From positions 1-64,000 of the forward strand of contig NZ_JAGSPA010000005.1 of the NCBI RefSeq assembly GCF_019204005.1: a stretch of 64,000 nucleotides of DNA, written 5' to 3'. The translations under genes were made by a program, and so were the position numbers. This stretch comes from Pacificimonas pallii. Its GTDB lineage: Bacteria > Pseudomonadota > Alphaproteobacteria > Sphingomonadales > Sphingomonadaceae. Below, in pieces: positions 1-9,196 of this stretch. Each line of letters opens with the position of its first letter. Within the stretch, counting starts at the first letter, position 1. The notes beneath the pieces were generated by a model. The model saw only the letters and a list, made by a program, of their open reading frames with translations, had not been told where the DNA came from and ran no database searches.

Positions 1-1883
1 TCGATTCCTCCAATGCCGTCGCGACGGGCGGTGGTCTGAACCTTGAGACGCTTGATCCAAACACGAATACGGTTGTTCGCAATCCTTTCGTGCCGGACGC
101 GATTTTCGATGATGCGATCGACACCAATGGCGACGGCCTGAAAGACATCAATCTGGTGAAGCGTCTGGTTGATTTCGGTCCTCGCGCCAGCGAGGCAACT
201 CGCCAGACGTTCCGTATCGTTGGTGGCTTTAGAGGCGACATTGCTGAGGGCTGGAATTATGAAACGTTCGTCAATTATGGCGAAACGAACATCGCTCAAA
301 CAGGCACGGGTCAGATTAACATTCTGAATTACCGCGCTTCGCAGCAGATCATTTCCGATGGCCAGGGTGGTTTCCAGTGTGCGGATGCAAATGCGCGCGA
401 CGAAGGTTGCGTGCCGGTTGACTATTTCGGGCTGAATTCCTTCACGCCTGAAATGATTAACTATCTTGCTGCTCCGCAGGCGTTCAACGCGAAAATTTCG
501 CAGGTTTCCGTCGGTGGTAACGTGGGCGGTGAGCTGTTTTCAATCACGCCGGATGACCCCGTTCTGGTGACGTTCGGTGCGGAATATCGTAAGGAGCAGT
601 CGGCTAGCCAGTGGGATGCGCTGCAGCAGCAGGGGCTTAATGGCGGTAACGCGCTGCCCCCGACCGTCGGTGAGTTCGACGTTGTCGAAGGTTTTGCTGA
701 AGTTCTCGTGCCGCTCGTTCGTGAATCTTTCATCCACGATCTTTCGGTCCGCGGTGCTGTCCGGATTTCGGATTATTCCACGGTCGGTAGCACACTTAGC
801 TGGAATGCCGGCGGTGAGTTTGCACCGATTGAGGATATTCGCTTCCGCGCCATGTACGCAAAGACAGTGCGTGCGCCTAATATCAGTGAGCTTTTTGATG
901 GTCTGAATCAGACATTCCCGACGCTGACTGATCCTTGCGAAGGTGTTACTGCTGCGGGCACAGACGCGCTTTCCGTAAATTGTCGGGCCGCTCCCGGCGT
1001 TAACGAAAATATCGCTCAAAATGGCGGTGTCTTCTTTGTCGGCCAGGCCGATCGCCAGGGCATTTCCGGGTTTACGGGCGGTAATCCAAATCTTGATGAG
1101 GAAAAAGGTGAGACGATCACTGCCGGTGTTGTTATCAACCCGCGTTCGATTGATGCACTTCGTAACCTGAGCCTCTCGGTCGACTACTTCCAGGTCAAGA
1201 TTGAAGATGCGATTACGAACACGCCGCGCCAGTTTATTGTGAACCAATGCTATCAGGCTGGTAATCAGGACTTCTGCGACTTCATCACACGTCGTTCCGT
1301 CACCGCTGGCTTGAACAATGTCGGTGCGCTGGAGTTCGTGAATACGGGCCCATCTAACTCGGGGGGTGAAGAAATTCAGGGCATCGATGCTGTCCTTACT
1401 TACCGTCACAGCTTCCCGATGGGTGATGAGGATTTGGGCGTGAACTTGCGGGTTGCTTATACGCATCTGCTTGATCACTTTGTGATCCCGCTTCCTGGCT
1501 CCGACAAGGACAATCTGGATGGTGAAGTCGGTAACGCAAAGGATCGCTTTAACGTCTCCCTCGTTGCCGACCGTGGGCCAGTACAATTCAGCCTGACCGG
1601 TACATATATTGGTGAGTCCTTCCTCGATGATCAGTTTACTGGCGTGGAAGAAGGGGAAGATGATGCATTCCGTCTGCATCCTGAGTTCTATCTTGATACT
1701 CAGATCCGGTTTGCCATTGCCGAGCAGTACGAATTCTATGTTGGTGTAGACAACCTGCTCAACAACGATCCTATCTACACCGCCAGTGTCCCTGGAGCGT
1801 CGACGACTGGTCAAGATGCCAATACAGGTGTGTATGACCCACTGGGTCGCCGCTATTATGCGGGTGTCAAGTTGAGCTTCTAA
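1..1883 (+). CDS. TonB-dependent receptor, C-terminal part (5' end outside window)
   Basis: Outer-membrane beta-barrel receptor that would import a ligand with TonB energy. The reading frame is open from the left edge (codons from base 3) to the TAA at 1881-1883, so the plug domain and signal peptide lie outside the window. The visible part has the features of a TonB-dependent barrel: alternating amphipathic strands, the conserved segment FRAMYAKTVRAPNISELF in mid-barrel, a late IRFAIAEQYEFYVGVDNLLN segment, and a C-terminal strand RRYYAGVKLSF ending in Phe, as the BAM complex expects. Codon use is richer in A/T at third positions than in the GC-rich neighbours, which in sphingomonads often goes with highly expressed surface receptors (inference). 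The substrate cannot be told from the sequence. It is followed by a strong terminator, so it is the last gene of its transcript. Confidence 0.93.
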   Translation, partial: DSSNAVATGGGLNLETLDPNTNTVVRNPFVPDAIFDDAIDTNGDGLKDINLVKRLVDFGPRASEATRQTFRIVGGFRGDIAEGWNYETFVNYGETNIAQTGTGQINILNYRASQQIISDGQGGFQCADANARDEGCVPVDYFGLNSFTPEMINYLAAPQAFNAKISQVSVGGNVGGELFSITPDDPVLVTFGAEYRKEQSASQWDALQQQGLNGGNALPPTVGEFDVVEGFAEVLVPLVRESFIHDLSVRGAVRISDYSTVGSTLSWNAGGEFAPIEDIRFRAMYAKTVRAPNISELFDGLNQTFPTLTDPCEGVTAAGTDALSVNCRAAPGVNENIAQNGGVFFVGQADRQGISGFTGGNPNLDEEKGETITAGVVINPRSIDALRNLSLSVDYFQVKIEDAITNTPRQFIVNQCYQAGNQDFCDFITRRSVTAGLNNVGALEFVNTGPSNSGGEEIQGIDAVLTYRHSFPMGDEDLGVNLRVAYTHLLDHFVIPLPGSDKDNLDGEVGNAKDRFNVSLVADRGPVQFSLTGTYIGESFLDDQFTGVEEGEDDAFRLHPEFYLDTQIRFAIAEQYEFYVGVDNLLNNDPIYTASVPGASTTGQDANTGVYDPLGRRYYAGVKLSF

Positions 1884-1907
1884 TTCATAGCAGCATAACT
1901 TAAGTTA

Positions 1908-1942
1908 GGGGCGGTACTACGGTACTGCCCCTTTTCTTTTTG
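1908..1942 (+). terminator. Rho-independent terminator of the TonB receptor
   Basis: Arms GGGGCGGTAC and GTACTGCCCC (one G-U pair) close a short TACG-type loop at 1908-1931. They are followed by TTTTCTTTTT. It lies 25 bases after the receptor stop codon. Confidence 0.92.
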
Positions 1943-2119
1943 GTTTCCGAATATGGGGCCTGCTTGTCGCGATTGAGTCCCAATCCCGCTTGGGGGAAAC
2001 CGGCGCAAAGCGAATTGACGTTGGCACGCTCTTGAAGGGGTCTCTTGCGTAATTGACTATTGGAGGCTGATTTTCACCGCAGAGAATATTCAGAAATCAC
2101 ACGGACAGTGGAATTGTCC

Positions 2120-2818
2120 TTAGGCCGTAGACTCATAGAACTCGAAATCATGGGCGCATTGAGGCGAGTTGGGCCACTGCCAGGGAGTTTTCAGCAAACT
2201 TGCCGTATCTGGTGGTAACGTGACGGACATGCTTCAGCTTGGAAACGAAGCGTTCGATCAGGCTCCGCTCGCGATATAGCTGTGCTGAAGTAGGGTTTCC
2301 ATCGCCGGTTGGTCTTGGGCGGAATTTTGGCAAACGCTCCCCCGTTTCGCGGGAAGACACGCGGATGCGATTAGCATCGTATGTCTTATTATCCGCTAGC
2401 AAGCTTGTTTCTTCGCCAACATGATCTGGTAGCGCGTCATGGCTTTGCCCAGCGGACAGGCTCGGCCGGATCGGGAGACCCTTTCCGTCAACAACCGCAT
2501 GAATTTTGGTTGAGAGTCCACCTCGGGAACGACCGAGACGATGATCTCGATCCCTTTTTACCGTTGCGGCTTGTTGGTGGGTGCGGACGGAGGTGCTGTC
2601 GATCATTTGGATGTCGCCAGCGCGCGAAGCAGTTATAGCAGGTGGTACGCGGTCCATAGCATTCCGGTAGATCGCGCCACGGCGCACCGGATCTCAGCAC
2701 CCAGAAGTTGCCGTTCAAAACGCGGCGATATCATCAACGCGAGGTATGCCTCGAGGCTTGTCGGGCAGCAGGGGTTCGATCCCGCGCGATTCGAAGTCTG
2801 GGGACAGTATCGGCTCAT
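2120..2818 (-). pseudogene. Decayed IS5-family (IS427-like) transposase
   Basis: Fragments of a DDE transposase can be read in order on the minus strand but in different frames. A start-like MSRY is at 2818, then ESRGIEPLLPDKPRGIPRVDD, then NGNFWVLRSGAPWRDLP with YGPRTTCYN, then DIQMIDSTSVRTHQQ with the first catalytic Asp, GRSRGGLSTKIHAV, and RERSLIERFVSKLKH with the catalytic Glu. Between FARW and AGDIQMID (near 2617) about 20-25 family residues are missing, which looks like an internal deletion. At the C-terminus a TGA replaces the usual Trp, and a one-base shift separates it from the family ending FYESTA and its TAA at 2120-2122. IS427-type elements normally use one programmed frameshift. 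Here there are several shifts plus a nonsense codon, so the copy is inactive. I found no matching terminal inverted repeat upstream, so the 5' end seems lost. Confidence 0.88.
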
Positions 2819-2932
2819 GAGCAGCGTGAATTTGAGAGCGGCACGATATGAAGGCGATTTGTCGGGCAACGCCGATTAGGGCAATGTTCAAACGGGTTGC
2901 GGCCCCAGATTGAAGCAGTCATTGATCTTATT

Positions 2933-3406
2933 ATGACCCCGGCAACAGATACACAGACCACAATCGTCCGTCCTTACGTTACGTCCGACCGGCGAGACTG
3001 TTTTTCGTTGTTTGACGGTAATGTTCCCCGGTTCTTTTCTGCCGCGGAGCGAGCAGATTTTGCGGACTTTCTGGATCAGGAGGCAGGGGCCTGGTCATAT
3101 CAGGTTATTGAACGGAGCAATCGTGTCATAGCATGCGGCGGACATTCGGTGGATGCGCAAGGTCAGACGGCTTACCTTTGCTGGGGAATGGTTGCGAGGG
3201 AGCTTCAAGGTACGGGATTGGGCAACATCCTCACCAATGCACGCTTGCGCGCTGCCCAAACTACGCCCGGTGTGACGCAGGTCCGTTTAGACACCAGCCA
3301 GCACACCCAAGGGTTCTATCGCCGGTTCGGTTTTACCGTCGAGAAGATCGTACCTGACGGGTATGGACCTGGCTTAGATCGATGGGACATGCTTCTCTGC
3401 TTTTGA
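2933..3406 (+). CDS. GNAT-family N-acetyltransferase
   Basis: A 157-residue single-domain acetyltransferase expected to move an acetyl group from acetyl-CoA to an amine; the substrate is unknown. The GNAT core is visible: a beta-4 strand TAYLCWGMVARELQGTGLG, where ELQGTGLG stands in for the acetyl-CoA pyrophosphate loop (Q/R-x-x-G-x-G/A), then a helix NILTNARLRAAQ, and the late motif TSQHTQGFYRRFGFTVEKI, in which the Tyr is the usual general acid. I chose the ATG at 2933. A TTG twelve codons upstream would add an atypical leader. It lies between a transposase relic and the terminator region of the helicase, so it is a stand-alone gene, possibly brought in or rearranged with the IS. No operon partner is visible. 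Confidence 0.85.
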   Translation: MTPATDTQTTIVRPYVTSDRRDCFSLFDGNVPRFFSAAERADFADFLDQEAGAWSYQVIERSNRVIACGGHSVDAQGQTAYLCWGMVARELQGTGLGNILTNARLRAAQTTPGVTQVRLDTSQHTQGFYRRFGFTVEKIVPDGYGPGLDRWDMLLCF

Positions 3407-3574
3407 GCGAGATGCGCACTCCACCAGCCACAAAAGCCTGCCCTTGCCCAACCTTCCGATGTCAGCCATTCCCGTTTGTGGGTTCACGGCCTAGTATCTC
3501 ATGCGGCCGCCAGTGCCGAAGCACCAGACATGATACCTAATTCTAGACGGCGCCAATTCCTGGCACGCTATAAT

Positions 3575-3620
3575 CCAAAAATAGCGGCGGCCATGGTACC
3601 GTTCGGTGCCTTGGCCGCCC
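3575..3620 (-). terminator. Rho-independent terminator of the rhlE-type helicase gene
   Basis: Read on the minus strand, a long hairpin (arms GGGCGGCCAAGGCACC and GGTACCATGGCCGCC, with a G-U pair and a small mismatch) is followed by GCTATTTTTGG. It starts about 25 bases past the helicase stop codon. The flanking 3407-3574 shows no other feature. Confidence 0.8.
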
Positions 3621-3642
3621 TTCTCATGATCCGCGAGTATGA

Positions 3643-5112
3643 TTACCGACTTTTGGCTGTTTGTCCCTGCCGTCCAGCACCGGAAGGTCCGCTACGCCGT
3701 GGGCCCTGCTTGGCGCCGCGCGGTTTTCCGTGGTGCTGGCCCTGCGTTTCGCCCTGGGGACGACCGCCGGGCTTGCCCTTGCGATGCGGCTTGCCGCGAG
3801 TTTCCGGAACGGCCTCGCCGACCGGTTTGCCGCGTCGGTTGCCGCCGTTGCGGTTGCCATTCCGGTCGCCGCCGCCGCCATTGCGCGGCCCGCGTGAGCG
3901 GCCGCCGCGGCCGCCCTCATATTCTCCGCCTGACTTTTTCGGCGGCAGTTTGAGCGCGCCGATGCGGTCGACGTCGGCCATGAAATTGTCAGGCAGCGGG
4001 ACCATCTCGACCTTCTGGCGTGTCAGTCTTTCGATATCACGAAGATAGGGACGTTCGTCCTTCGCGACGAAACTGATGGCAAGGCCCTCAGCGCCGGCAC
4101 GCGCGGTGCGGCCGATGCGGTGTACATATTGCTCCGGCACGTTCGGAATCTCGAAATTGATGACGTGGCTGATGCCATCGACATCGATACCGCGCGCCGC
4201 GATGTCGGTCGCGACGAGGACACGGCATTTGCCCTCGCGGAACGCCTCCAGAGCGCGTTCACGCTGGGCCTGGCTTTTATTGCCGTGGATCGCCGCGGCC
4301 TTGACGTTCGCGGCGAGCAGGTGACGGACCACACGGTCCGCGCCATGTTTTGTGCGGGTAAAGACAAGCGCCCGCTCGATATTCTCGCGCTCGAGCGTGA
4401 CGGTCAGCAGCGCCTGCTTTTCCTTGCCGTTGACAAGCACTGCGCGCTGCTCGATCCGCTCCGCGGTCGTTGCAACGGGGGTGACAGCGACCTTTTTCGG
4501 GTTTGTCAGATACTTGCCTGCGAGCTCTGCAATGTCCTTCGGCATGGTTGCCGAGAAGAAGAGCGTCTGGCGGCTCTTGGGGACAAGAGGCACGATCCGG
4601 CGCAGCGCATGGATGAAGCCCATGTCCAGCATCTGGTCCGCCTCGTCGAGGACGAGAACTTCGATACCGTCAAGCGTCAAGGCGCGCTGTTCGAGAAGGT
4701 CGATCAGGCGTCCCGGCGTGGCAACGAGGATGTCGACACCGCGGTCGAGCGCGCGTTTCTGTTTGCCGACCGGCGTGCCGCCAAAAGCTGTCTCCACCGA
4801 CAAGCGAAGAAATCGGCCATAGGTCCGGAAGCTGACCGCAATCTGCGTCGCGAGTTCACGCGTGGGTGCGAGCACCAGTGCCCGCGGACGGCGCGGCGCA
4901 ATCTTCGTCGTATTGCGGCTGAACCGGTCGAGGATCGGCAGCGCGAAGGCTGCGGTCTTGCCGGTGCCCGTCTGCGCAATGCCGAGGACATCATGGCCGT
5001 CAAGGCAGATGGGAATGGTCTGCGCCTGGATGGGCGTCGGGGTATCATATCCTTCGCTCTCCAGCGCGCGTAGCAGCGGCTGGGCGAGGTTCATGTTCTT
5101 GAAACTGGTCAT
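3643..5112 (-). CDS. rhlE: DEAD-box ATP-dependent RNA helicase, RhlE type
   Basis: An ATP-driven RNA-duplex unwinding enzyme of 489 residues, acting in the cytoplasm in RNA decay, ribosome assembly and cold adaptation. All helicase motifs are present in order: Q motif (GYDTPTPIQ, residues 21-29), Walker A AQTGTGKT (46-53), PTRELA (83-88), TPGR, DEAD (156-159), SAT (187-189), then the second RecA domain with RGIDVDGISHVINFEIP and HRIGRTARAG. From about residue 395 the tail is rich in Arg, Gly and Asn (RGG-like), typical of RhlE proteins and likely to bind RNA non-specifically. The ATG at 5112 gives the standard short leader before the Q motif. The gene is monocistronic with its own terminator. 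It diverges from ribonuclease R, with which DEAD-box helicases often cooperate (context inference). Confidence 0.93.
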   Translation of the reverse strand: MTSFKNMNLAQPLLRALESEGYDTPTPIQAQTIPICLDGHDVLGIAQTGTGKTAAFALPILDRFSRNTTKIAPRRPRALVLAPTRELATQIAVSFRTYGRFLRLSVETAFGGTPVGKQKRALDRGVDILVATPGRLIDLLEQRALTLDGIEVLVLDEADQMLDMGFIHALRRIVPLVPKSRQTLFFSATMPKDIAELAGKYLTNPKKVAVTPVATTAERIEQRAVLVNGKEKQALLTVTLERENIERALVFTRTKHGADRVVRHLLAANVKAAAIHGNKSQAQRERALEAFREGKCRVLVATDIAARGIDVDGISHVINFEIPNVPEQYVHRIGRTARAGAEGLAISFVAKDERPYLRDIERLTRQKVEMVPLPDNFMADVDRIGALKLPPKKSGGEYEGGRGGRSRGPRNGGGGDRNGNRNGGNRRGKPVGEAVPETRGKPHRKGKPGGRPQGETQGQHHGKPRGAKQGPRRSGPSGAGRQGQTAKSR

Positions 5113-5474
5113 AATCTTTGTTCTTTATCTTTCTGTGCGCGCATGCTGCGCGCAGCGCCGCAGCACCATGCCGATGGGCAGGGCGCGTACGTCCGCGAGG
5201 GTTGACGCCCCGCGTGAATCAGGTCGCTTTTAAACTGGTGTGCATCCAAACGCGGTGACTCTACAGGGGATGTCTCTCCCCCGGCGATTCACGCCGCCCC
5301 GCGATCATGCCGCATAAAAGGGGCAGTGATGCTGGCGCGCATATGAGGGGCAAACCTGGCGAAGTCAATGGCGCTGCCTTTGACGCAGGCGGGCATAGCG
5401 GTAAGACGTACTGTTCCTTTGTATAGAAATCGCCATCACATGCAGTCTGATACTTCCTCCTCCGGAATTGCCTG
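5113..5474. promoter_or_regulatory. Divergent intergenic region rhlE / rnr
   Basis: 362 bases without a gene between two divergent RNA-metabolism genes. Just upstream of the helicase ATG there is an A/T-rich stretch and then a perfect GCGCGCA-TGC-TGCGCGC hairpin (5137-5153), which would lie in the helicase 5' leader. The rest shows no recognisable riboswitch, and I cannot place promoters with confidence. Confidence 0.45.
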
Positions 5475-7652
5475 GTGAGCGACCTTCCCGTCCGCGAGGC
5501 GATCCTTGAATTCGTGAAAGCTGCGCCCGGCCCGGTCGGGCGGCGGGAGATTGCCAAAGCGTTTGGCGTGCGCGGCGATCAGCGGCGCGGGCTGAGGGCG
5601 CTGCTGAATGAAATGGCGGATGAAGGCGTGATCGATTTCGGCCCTAAAAAGTCCGTATATGAAGGCGGCGGGTTGCCGCGCGTTACCGTGCTGCGCGTCA
5701 CTCATGTCGAGGATGGCCGGGCGTTCGCCGCTCCCGAAGGGTGGGACCGGCCTGACCCGCCGCCGCGCATTGTGATCAAGGAACTGCGCGGCGGGCGCGG
5801 CGGTGGCCGTCAGAATGCACGGCAGTCAGCGCTTGGCACTGGCGATCGTGTTCTGGCGCGCATCGAGGAAACCGGGCGCGGACACATTGCGCATGTGATG
5901 AAACCCATCGGCCGGGCCGAAGAACAGCTAATGGGCATCCTGCGCCGCGATGCGAGCGGATGGTATCTGCAGTCGGCGGACAAGCGTGTCCGCGCGATGC
6001 TGCCTGTCGACGATGCGGGCGGTGCCGATGCCGGTGAACTGGTGCTGGCGCGCAAGGAAGGACGCACGGCGCGGGTCACCGAGCGGCTGGGCGATCCCTT
6101 CGCGCCGCGGTCGATCTCGCTGATCGCCATTCATGCAAAAGGCATCCCGGACAGGTTTTCTGAAGATGTGCTCGAAGAGGCCGAAAAGGCCGCCGACCTC
6201 CCCCTTGGCGATGAGCGCGAGGACCTGCGGCACCTGCCCATCATCACCATAGATCCGGAAGATGCGCGCGATCATGACGACGCGATCTGGGTCGAGGCGA
6301 ATGAGGATAAGGATGGCTGGCACGCCGTCGTGGCCATTGCCGACGTATCCTTTTACGTCCGCCCGGGGACGGCCCTGGACCGGGAAGCGCGGAAACGCGG
6401 CAACAGCGTCTATTTTCCCGACAGGGTGGTCCCGATGCTCCCCGAAGTGTTGTCGGCGGGCGCATGTTCGATCGTCGAGAATAAGGACCGGGCCGTCATG
6501 GCCTGTCATCTGGATATTGCGGCGGACGGCAGCCTGCGCGGCTGGCGTTTTTCGCGTGCGGTTATCCGCTGCACAGCGAATATCGCTTATGAACAGGCGG
6601 CGGAATATCCGGGAATCGACGCGATGTGGGAGGCGTGGCGCGCGCTCTATGCCGCGCGGCAGCGCCGCGAGCCGCTGGAACTGGACCTGCCGGAGCGCCG
6701 CGTTGAACTGGATGAAGACGGGCGTGTCGCGCGGATCGCCGTCCGTGAACGCCTGGACGCACATAAGATGGTCGAGGATTACATGATCGCGGCGAATGTC
6801 GCGGCGGCAAAAGCGCTGGAGGCGAAACGCTCTCCGGTCGTTTACCGCGCGCATGAGACACCCAGCGCGGAGAAAATCGATGCCCTGCGGGAATATCTGA
6901 AGACGATCGGCATTCCGTTCGCGAAGGGGCAGGTCGTCAAACCAGCCATGTTCGCACGCGTCCTTGACGGGATCGAGGATGATCTGCTCCGCGAGCAGGT
7001 CAGTATCGAAGTGCTGCGCAGCCAGACGCAGGCCTATTACGGGACCGACAATTTCGGACATTTCGGACTTTCGCTGGCCAGCTATGCCCATTTCACCTCG
7101 CCGATCCGGCGCTATTCCGACACGCTGGTACACCGCGCTCTGGTGCGGTCGTACAAGCTGGGGGCAGGCGGCCTGACCGACGCGGAAATCGGCGAACTCG
7201 ATCAGATCGCCGAACATATCTCCAAAACCGAGCGCCGCGCAATGGAAGCGGAACGCGATACCACGGATCGCTATGTCGCCGCCTATCTTGCCGAGCGGGA
7301 AGGGGAGATGGTGACGGCGCGCGTGACCGGCGTCACGAAGCACGGGCTGTTCGCCACCGTTGACGGTGTCGGCGGCGATGGATTGCTGCCAATGCGTGCG
7401 CTGGGCGTCGACTATTATAATTTCGACGAGACGTCGCGGACCATAAAAGGGGAGCGGACGGGGGAGACGTTCTCGCTGGGCCAGCGGCTCGACCTGAAGC
7501 TGGCGGAGGCCAATCCCGTCACCGGTGGTCTGCGGTTCGAGCGCGCGGATGGTGAGTTCGCGCTGCCACCACGCGGCGGCGGGAAGCCAAGGACGAAGCA
7601 CCGCGGGAAGGCGGGCAAAAAATCAGGCAAGGTGAAGCGCCGCCGCGGCTAG
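5475..7652 (+). CDS. rnr: Ribonuclease R (3'-5' exoribonuclease)
   Basis: Processive 3'-5' exoribonuclease that degrades structured RNA, including rRNA and mRNA decay intermediates. The 725-residue protein has an N-terminal winged-helix-like region, cold-shock-like RNA-binding domains, and the RNB catalytic domain starting with HLPIITIDPEDARDHDDAIWV (about residues 253-273). That segment contains the Asp cluster that binds the catalytic metals. Later RNB signatures are ASYAHFTSPIRRYSD and a C-terminal S1 domain (VTARVTGVTKHGLFATV, about 610-690), followed by a Lys/Arg-rich tail. The start is a GTG at 5475: the frame is closed by a TGA shortly upstream, and the nearby ATG at 5440 is out of frame. 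Members without the GTG-encoded leader would lose the winged helix. It is probably transcribed alone, with the GST-like gene 37 bases downstream possibly co-transcribed. Confidence 0.94.
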   Translation: MSDLPVREAILEFVKAAPGPVGRREIAKAFGVRGDQRRGLRALLNEMADEGVIDFGPKKSVYEGGGLPRVTVLRVTHVEDGRAFAAPEGWDRPDPPPRIVIKELRGGRGGGRQNARQSALGTGDRVLARIEETGRGHIAHVMKPIGRAEEQLMGILRRDASGWYLQSADKRVRAMLPVDDAGGADAGELVLARKEGRTARVTERLGDPFAPRSISLIAIHAKGIPDRFSEDVLEEAEKAADLPLGDEREDLRHLPIITIDPEDARDHDDAIWVEANEDKDGWHAVVAIADVSFYVRPGTALDREARKRGNSVYFPDRVVPMLPEVLSAGACSIVENKDRAVMACHLDIAADGSLRGWRFSRAVIRCTANIAYEQAAEYPGIDAMWEAWRALYAARQRREPLELDLPERRVELDEDGRVARIAVRERLDAHKMVEDYMIAANVAAAKALEAKRSPVVYRAHETPSAEKIDALREYLKTIGIPFAKGQVVKPAMFARVLDGIEDDLLREQVSIEVLRSQTQAYYGTDNFGHFGLSLASYAHFTSPIRRYSDTLVHRALVRSYKLGAGGLTDAEIGELDQIAEHISKTERRAMEAERDTTDRYVAAYLAEREGEMVTARVTGVTKHGLFATVDGVGGDGLLPMRALGVDYYNFDETSRTIKGERTGETFSLGQRLDLKLAEANPVTGGLRFERADGEFALPPRGGGKPRTKHRGKAGKKSGKVKRRRG

Positions 7653-7689
7653 AAAGCGGCCGCGCGCGCCGTTATGACGGTTCCGGCCT

Positions 7690-8358
7690 ATGTGGACGCT
7701 CCATCATTTCACGCTCTGCCCATTCTCCCGGAAAGTACGCATTGTACTGGCCGAGAAAGGCGTGGAGTTCACGCTTGAAGAAGAACTGCCATGGCTGAAA
7801 TCTGACGAACTGATGGATATGAACCGTGCGGGACAGACGCCGGTTCTGTCAGGCGGCAAGGCTGGTCCCATCGCGGATTCCATTGCGATCTGTGAGTATT
7901 TTGAGGAAACCATCGAGAAGGCCCCGCTTCTGGGCAGCGGCGCAGCGGCGCGCGCCGAGGTGCGCAGGCTGACGGCATGGTTCGACCAGAAATTCTATGC
8001 GGAGGTCGTCAATCCGCTGCTGACGGAACGGATGTTCAAGCGGCTGGTCATGCGGGCCTCTCCCGACAGCGCCGCGCTGAGGGTTGCGGCGCGGGCGATG
8101 GCGGTGCATCTCGACTATATCGAATATCTGCTGGGCGACCGCCGCTGGCTGGCGGGATCGACATTCAGCCTCGCGGATATTGCCGCCGCCGCCCAATTAT
8201 CTGTCGCGGACTATCTTGGCGGCATCGACTGGCGCGGTTATCGCGATGCCAAGACCTGGTATGCCACCGTTAAATCGCGGCGCAGTATTCGCGCCATGTT
8301 ACCGGAACGGATGGCGGGGATCAGCCCGCCGATCCATTATGACAAGCTGGATTTCTAA
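7690..8358 (+). CDS. Glutathione S-transferase-fold protein, FzlA-like
   Basis: A 222-residue protein with an N-terminal thioredoxin-like GST domain (TLCPFSRKVRIVLAEKG, with Cys10-Pro-Phe-Ser) and an all-helical C-terminal domain containing the GST folding motif LAGSTFSLADIAAAAQL. In Caulobacter the FtsZ-binding protein FzlA has this fold. The C-terminal end here, PERMAGISPPIHYDKLDF, resembles the conserved tail that FzlA proteins use to contact FtsZ-linked partners, as I recall the family. If so, the protein acts in constriction of the division septum rather than in detoxification. A plain glutathione S-transferase of unknown substrate is the alternative. The gene ends 3 bases before the convergent membrane-protein gene. 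Confidence 0.8.
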   Translation: MWTLHHFTLCPFSRKVRIVLAEKGVEFTLEEELPWLKSDELMDMNRAGQTPVLSGGKAGPIADSIAICEYFEETIEKAPLLGSGAAARAEVRRLTAWFDQKFYAEVVNPLLTERMFKRLVMRASPDSAALRVAARAMAVHLDYIEYLLGDRRWLAGSTFSLADIAAAAQLSVADYLGGIDWRGYRDAKTWYATVKSRRSIRAMLPERMAGISPPIHYDKLDF

Positions 8359-8361
8359 CGC

Positions 8362-9075
8362 CTAGCTGAACGTATCGGCGATGGGCCTGCCAACGAGCAT
8401 TTCATAGGCTTTCGCCGCGAACACCGCCGCCAGGATGCCGGTGCCGGAGGCGACGACGCCCGCGGCAATCGCCTCCAGAAGACCGGCATCCCCGATTTTC
8501 GGATCACCCAGTCCCAGGATTCCGTCCAGCGCGGACAGGGCGACGACCGGCATCCCCGCCAAGAGAACCACGATCATAAGCATGGCGAACAGCCCCAGGA
8601 TCTTGAGCGTGTGTCCGTCGGTCATCGCCCAGCTGCGTTTCATGATGTCGATTGTCCTGCCCCGCTCCTCGATAAGCACCGGTATGACCAGCCACAGCCG
8701 CGCGGCGATGATAAGGCCGGGCACGATCAGCGCGAAAATGCCGATGATGGTGGCGATCCCCGACAGGAGTGCCAGTATGAACGCGGCAGGAAAGAGCTTC
8801 CCGGCCCGCCTGATCGCCATTCCGGTCGGGACTTCTGGCGATAGCGACTTGATCGTGATCGCCAGCGTTCCCATCACCGCGACGATGTTCGTCAGGCCGC
8901 CCCAGCGTATCGCGGGATTGTCGAGCAGTTCAGCATCCGGGGGGACATTGACCAGCAGGCTGACCGCAAGGCTTGGCAGGAAATAGAAGGCGGCGGCCGG
9001 AAGCAGATAATCGCCCAGTCGTAGGCGAAGGTCTGTCTGCACGGCGGCCCAGAGGCGATTCAGATTGAAGTCCAT
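8362..9075 (-). CDS. Multi-pass membrane protein, YciC / GPDPase-membrane-domain-like
   Basis: A predicted inner-membrane protein of 237 residues. Hydrophobic segments are visible at about residues 22-42 (YLLPAAAFYFLPSLAVSLLV), 60-80, 95-130 (FILALLSGIATIIGIFALIV), 160-185 (LKILGLFAMLMIVVLLAGM) and 205-225. The pattern PGLIIAARLWLVIPVLIEERG followed by MKRSWAMTDGH resembles the membrane-protein families UPF0259/YciC and GPDPase_memb, whose biochemical role is unknown. I start it at the ATG at 9075 (MDFNLNRLW). The open frame continues upstream to 9489, but that extension reads through the antisense of the glycine riboswitch and has no protein character. It is divergent from the gcv operon and convergent with the GST-like gene. 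Confidence 0.75.
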   Translation of the reverse strand: MDFNLNRLWAAVQTDLRLRLGDYLLPAAAFYFLPSLAVSLLVNVPPDAELLDNPAIRWGGLTNIVAVMGTLAITIKSLSPEVPTGMAIRRAGKLFPAAFILALLSGIATIIGIFALIVPGLIIAARLWLVIPVLIEERGRTIDIMKRSWAMTDGHTLKILGLFAMLMIVVLLAGMPVVALSALDGILGLGDPKIGDAGLLEAIAAGVVASGTGILAAVFAAKAYEMLVGRPIADTFS

Positions 9076-9196
9076 GATCGCTGCGCCTAGCGGGTTCGGG
9101 CGCCGATTAGCAAGTCGCGCGATTCGAACGATTGACTCATTCGCGGCCCTCCCGCAATGCCGTCCCTGCCGTCGGACTCCGGTCCGGCATCCCGCG

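Noticed and set aside
540-1814. Long minus-strand open frame opposite the first TonB receptor
   Set aside because: No recognisable protein motif; it exists because the receptor codons leave the opposite strand open.
3476-4048. Plus-strand open frame running from the intergenic region into the helicase 3' end
   Set aside because: It contains the terminator hairpin and antisense helicase sequence, and no family is recognisable.
4120-5073. 317-codon plus-strand open frame opposite the helicase
   Set aside because: The helicase on the other strand has every DEAD-box motif; this frame shows no family pattern.
5928-7601. 557-codon minus-strand open frame opposite ribonuclease R
   Set aside because: Shadow of a high-GC gene with intact RNB and S1 domains.
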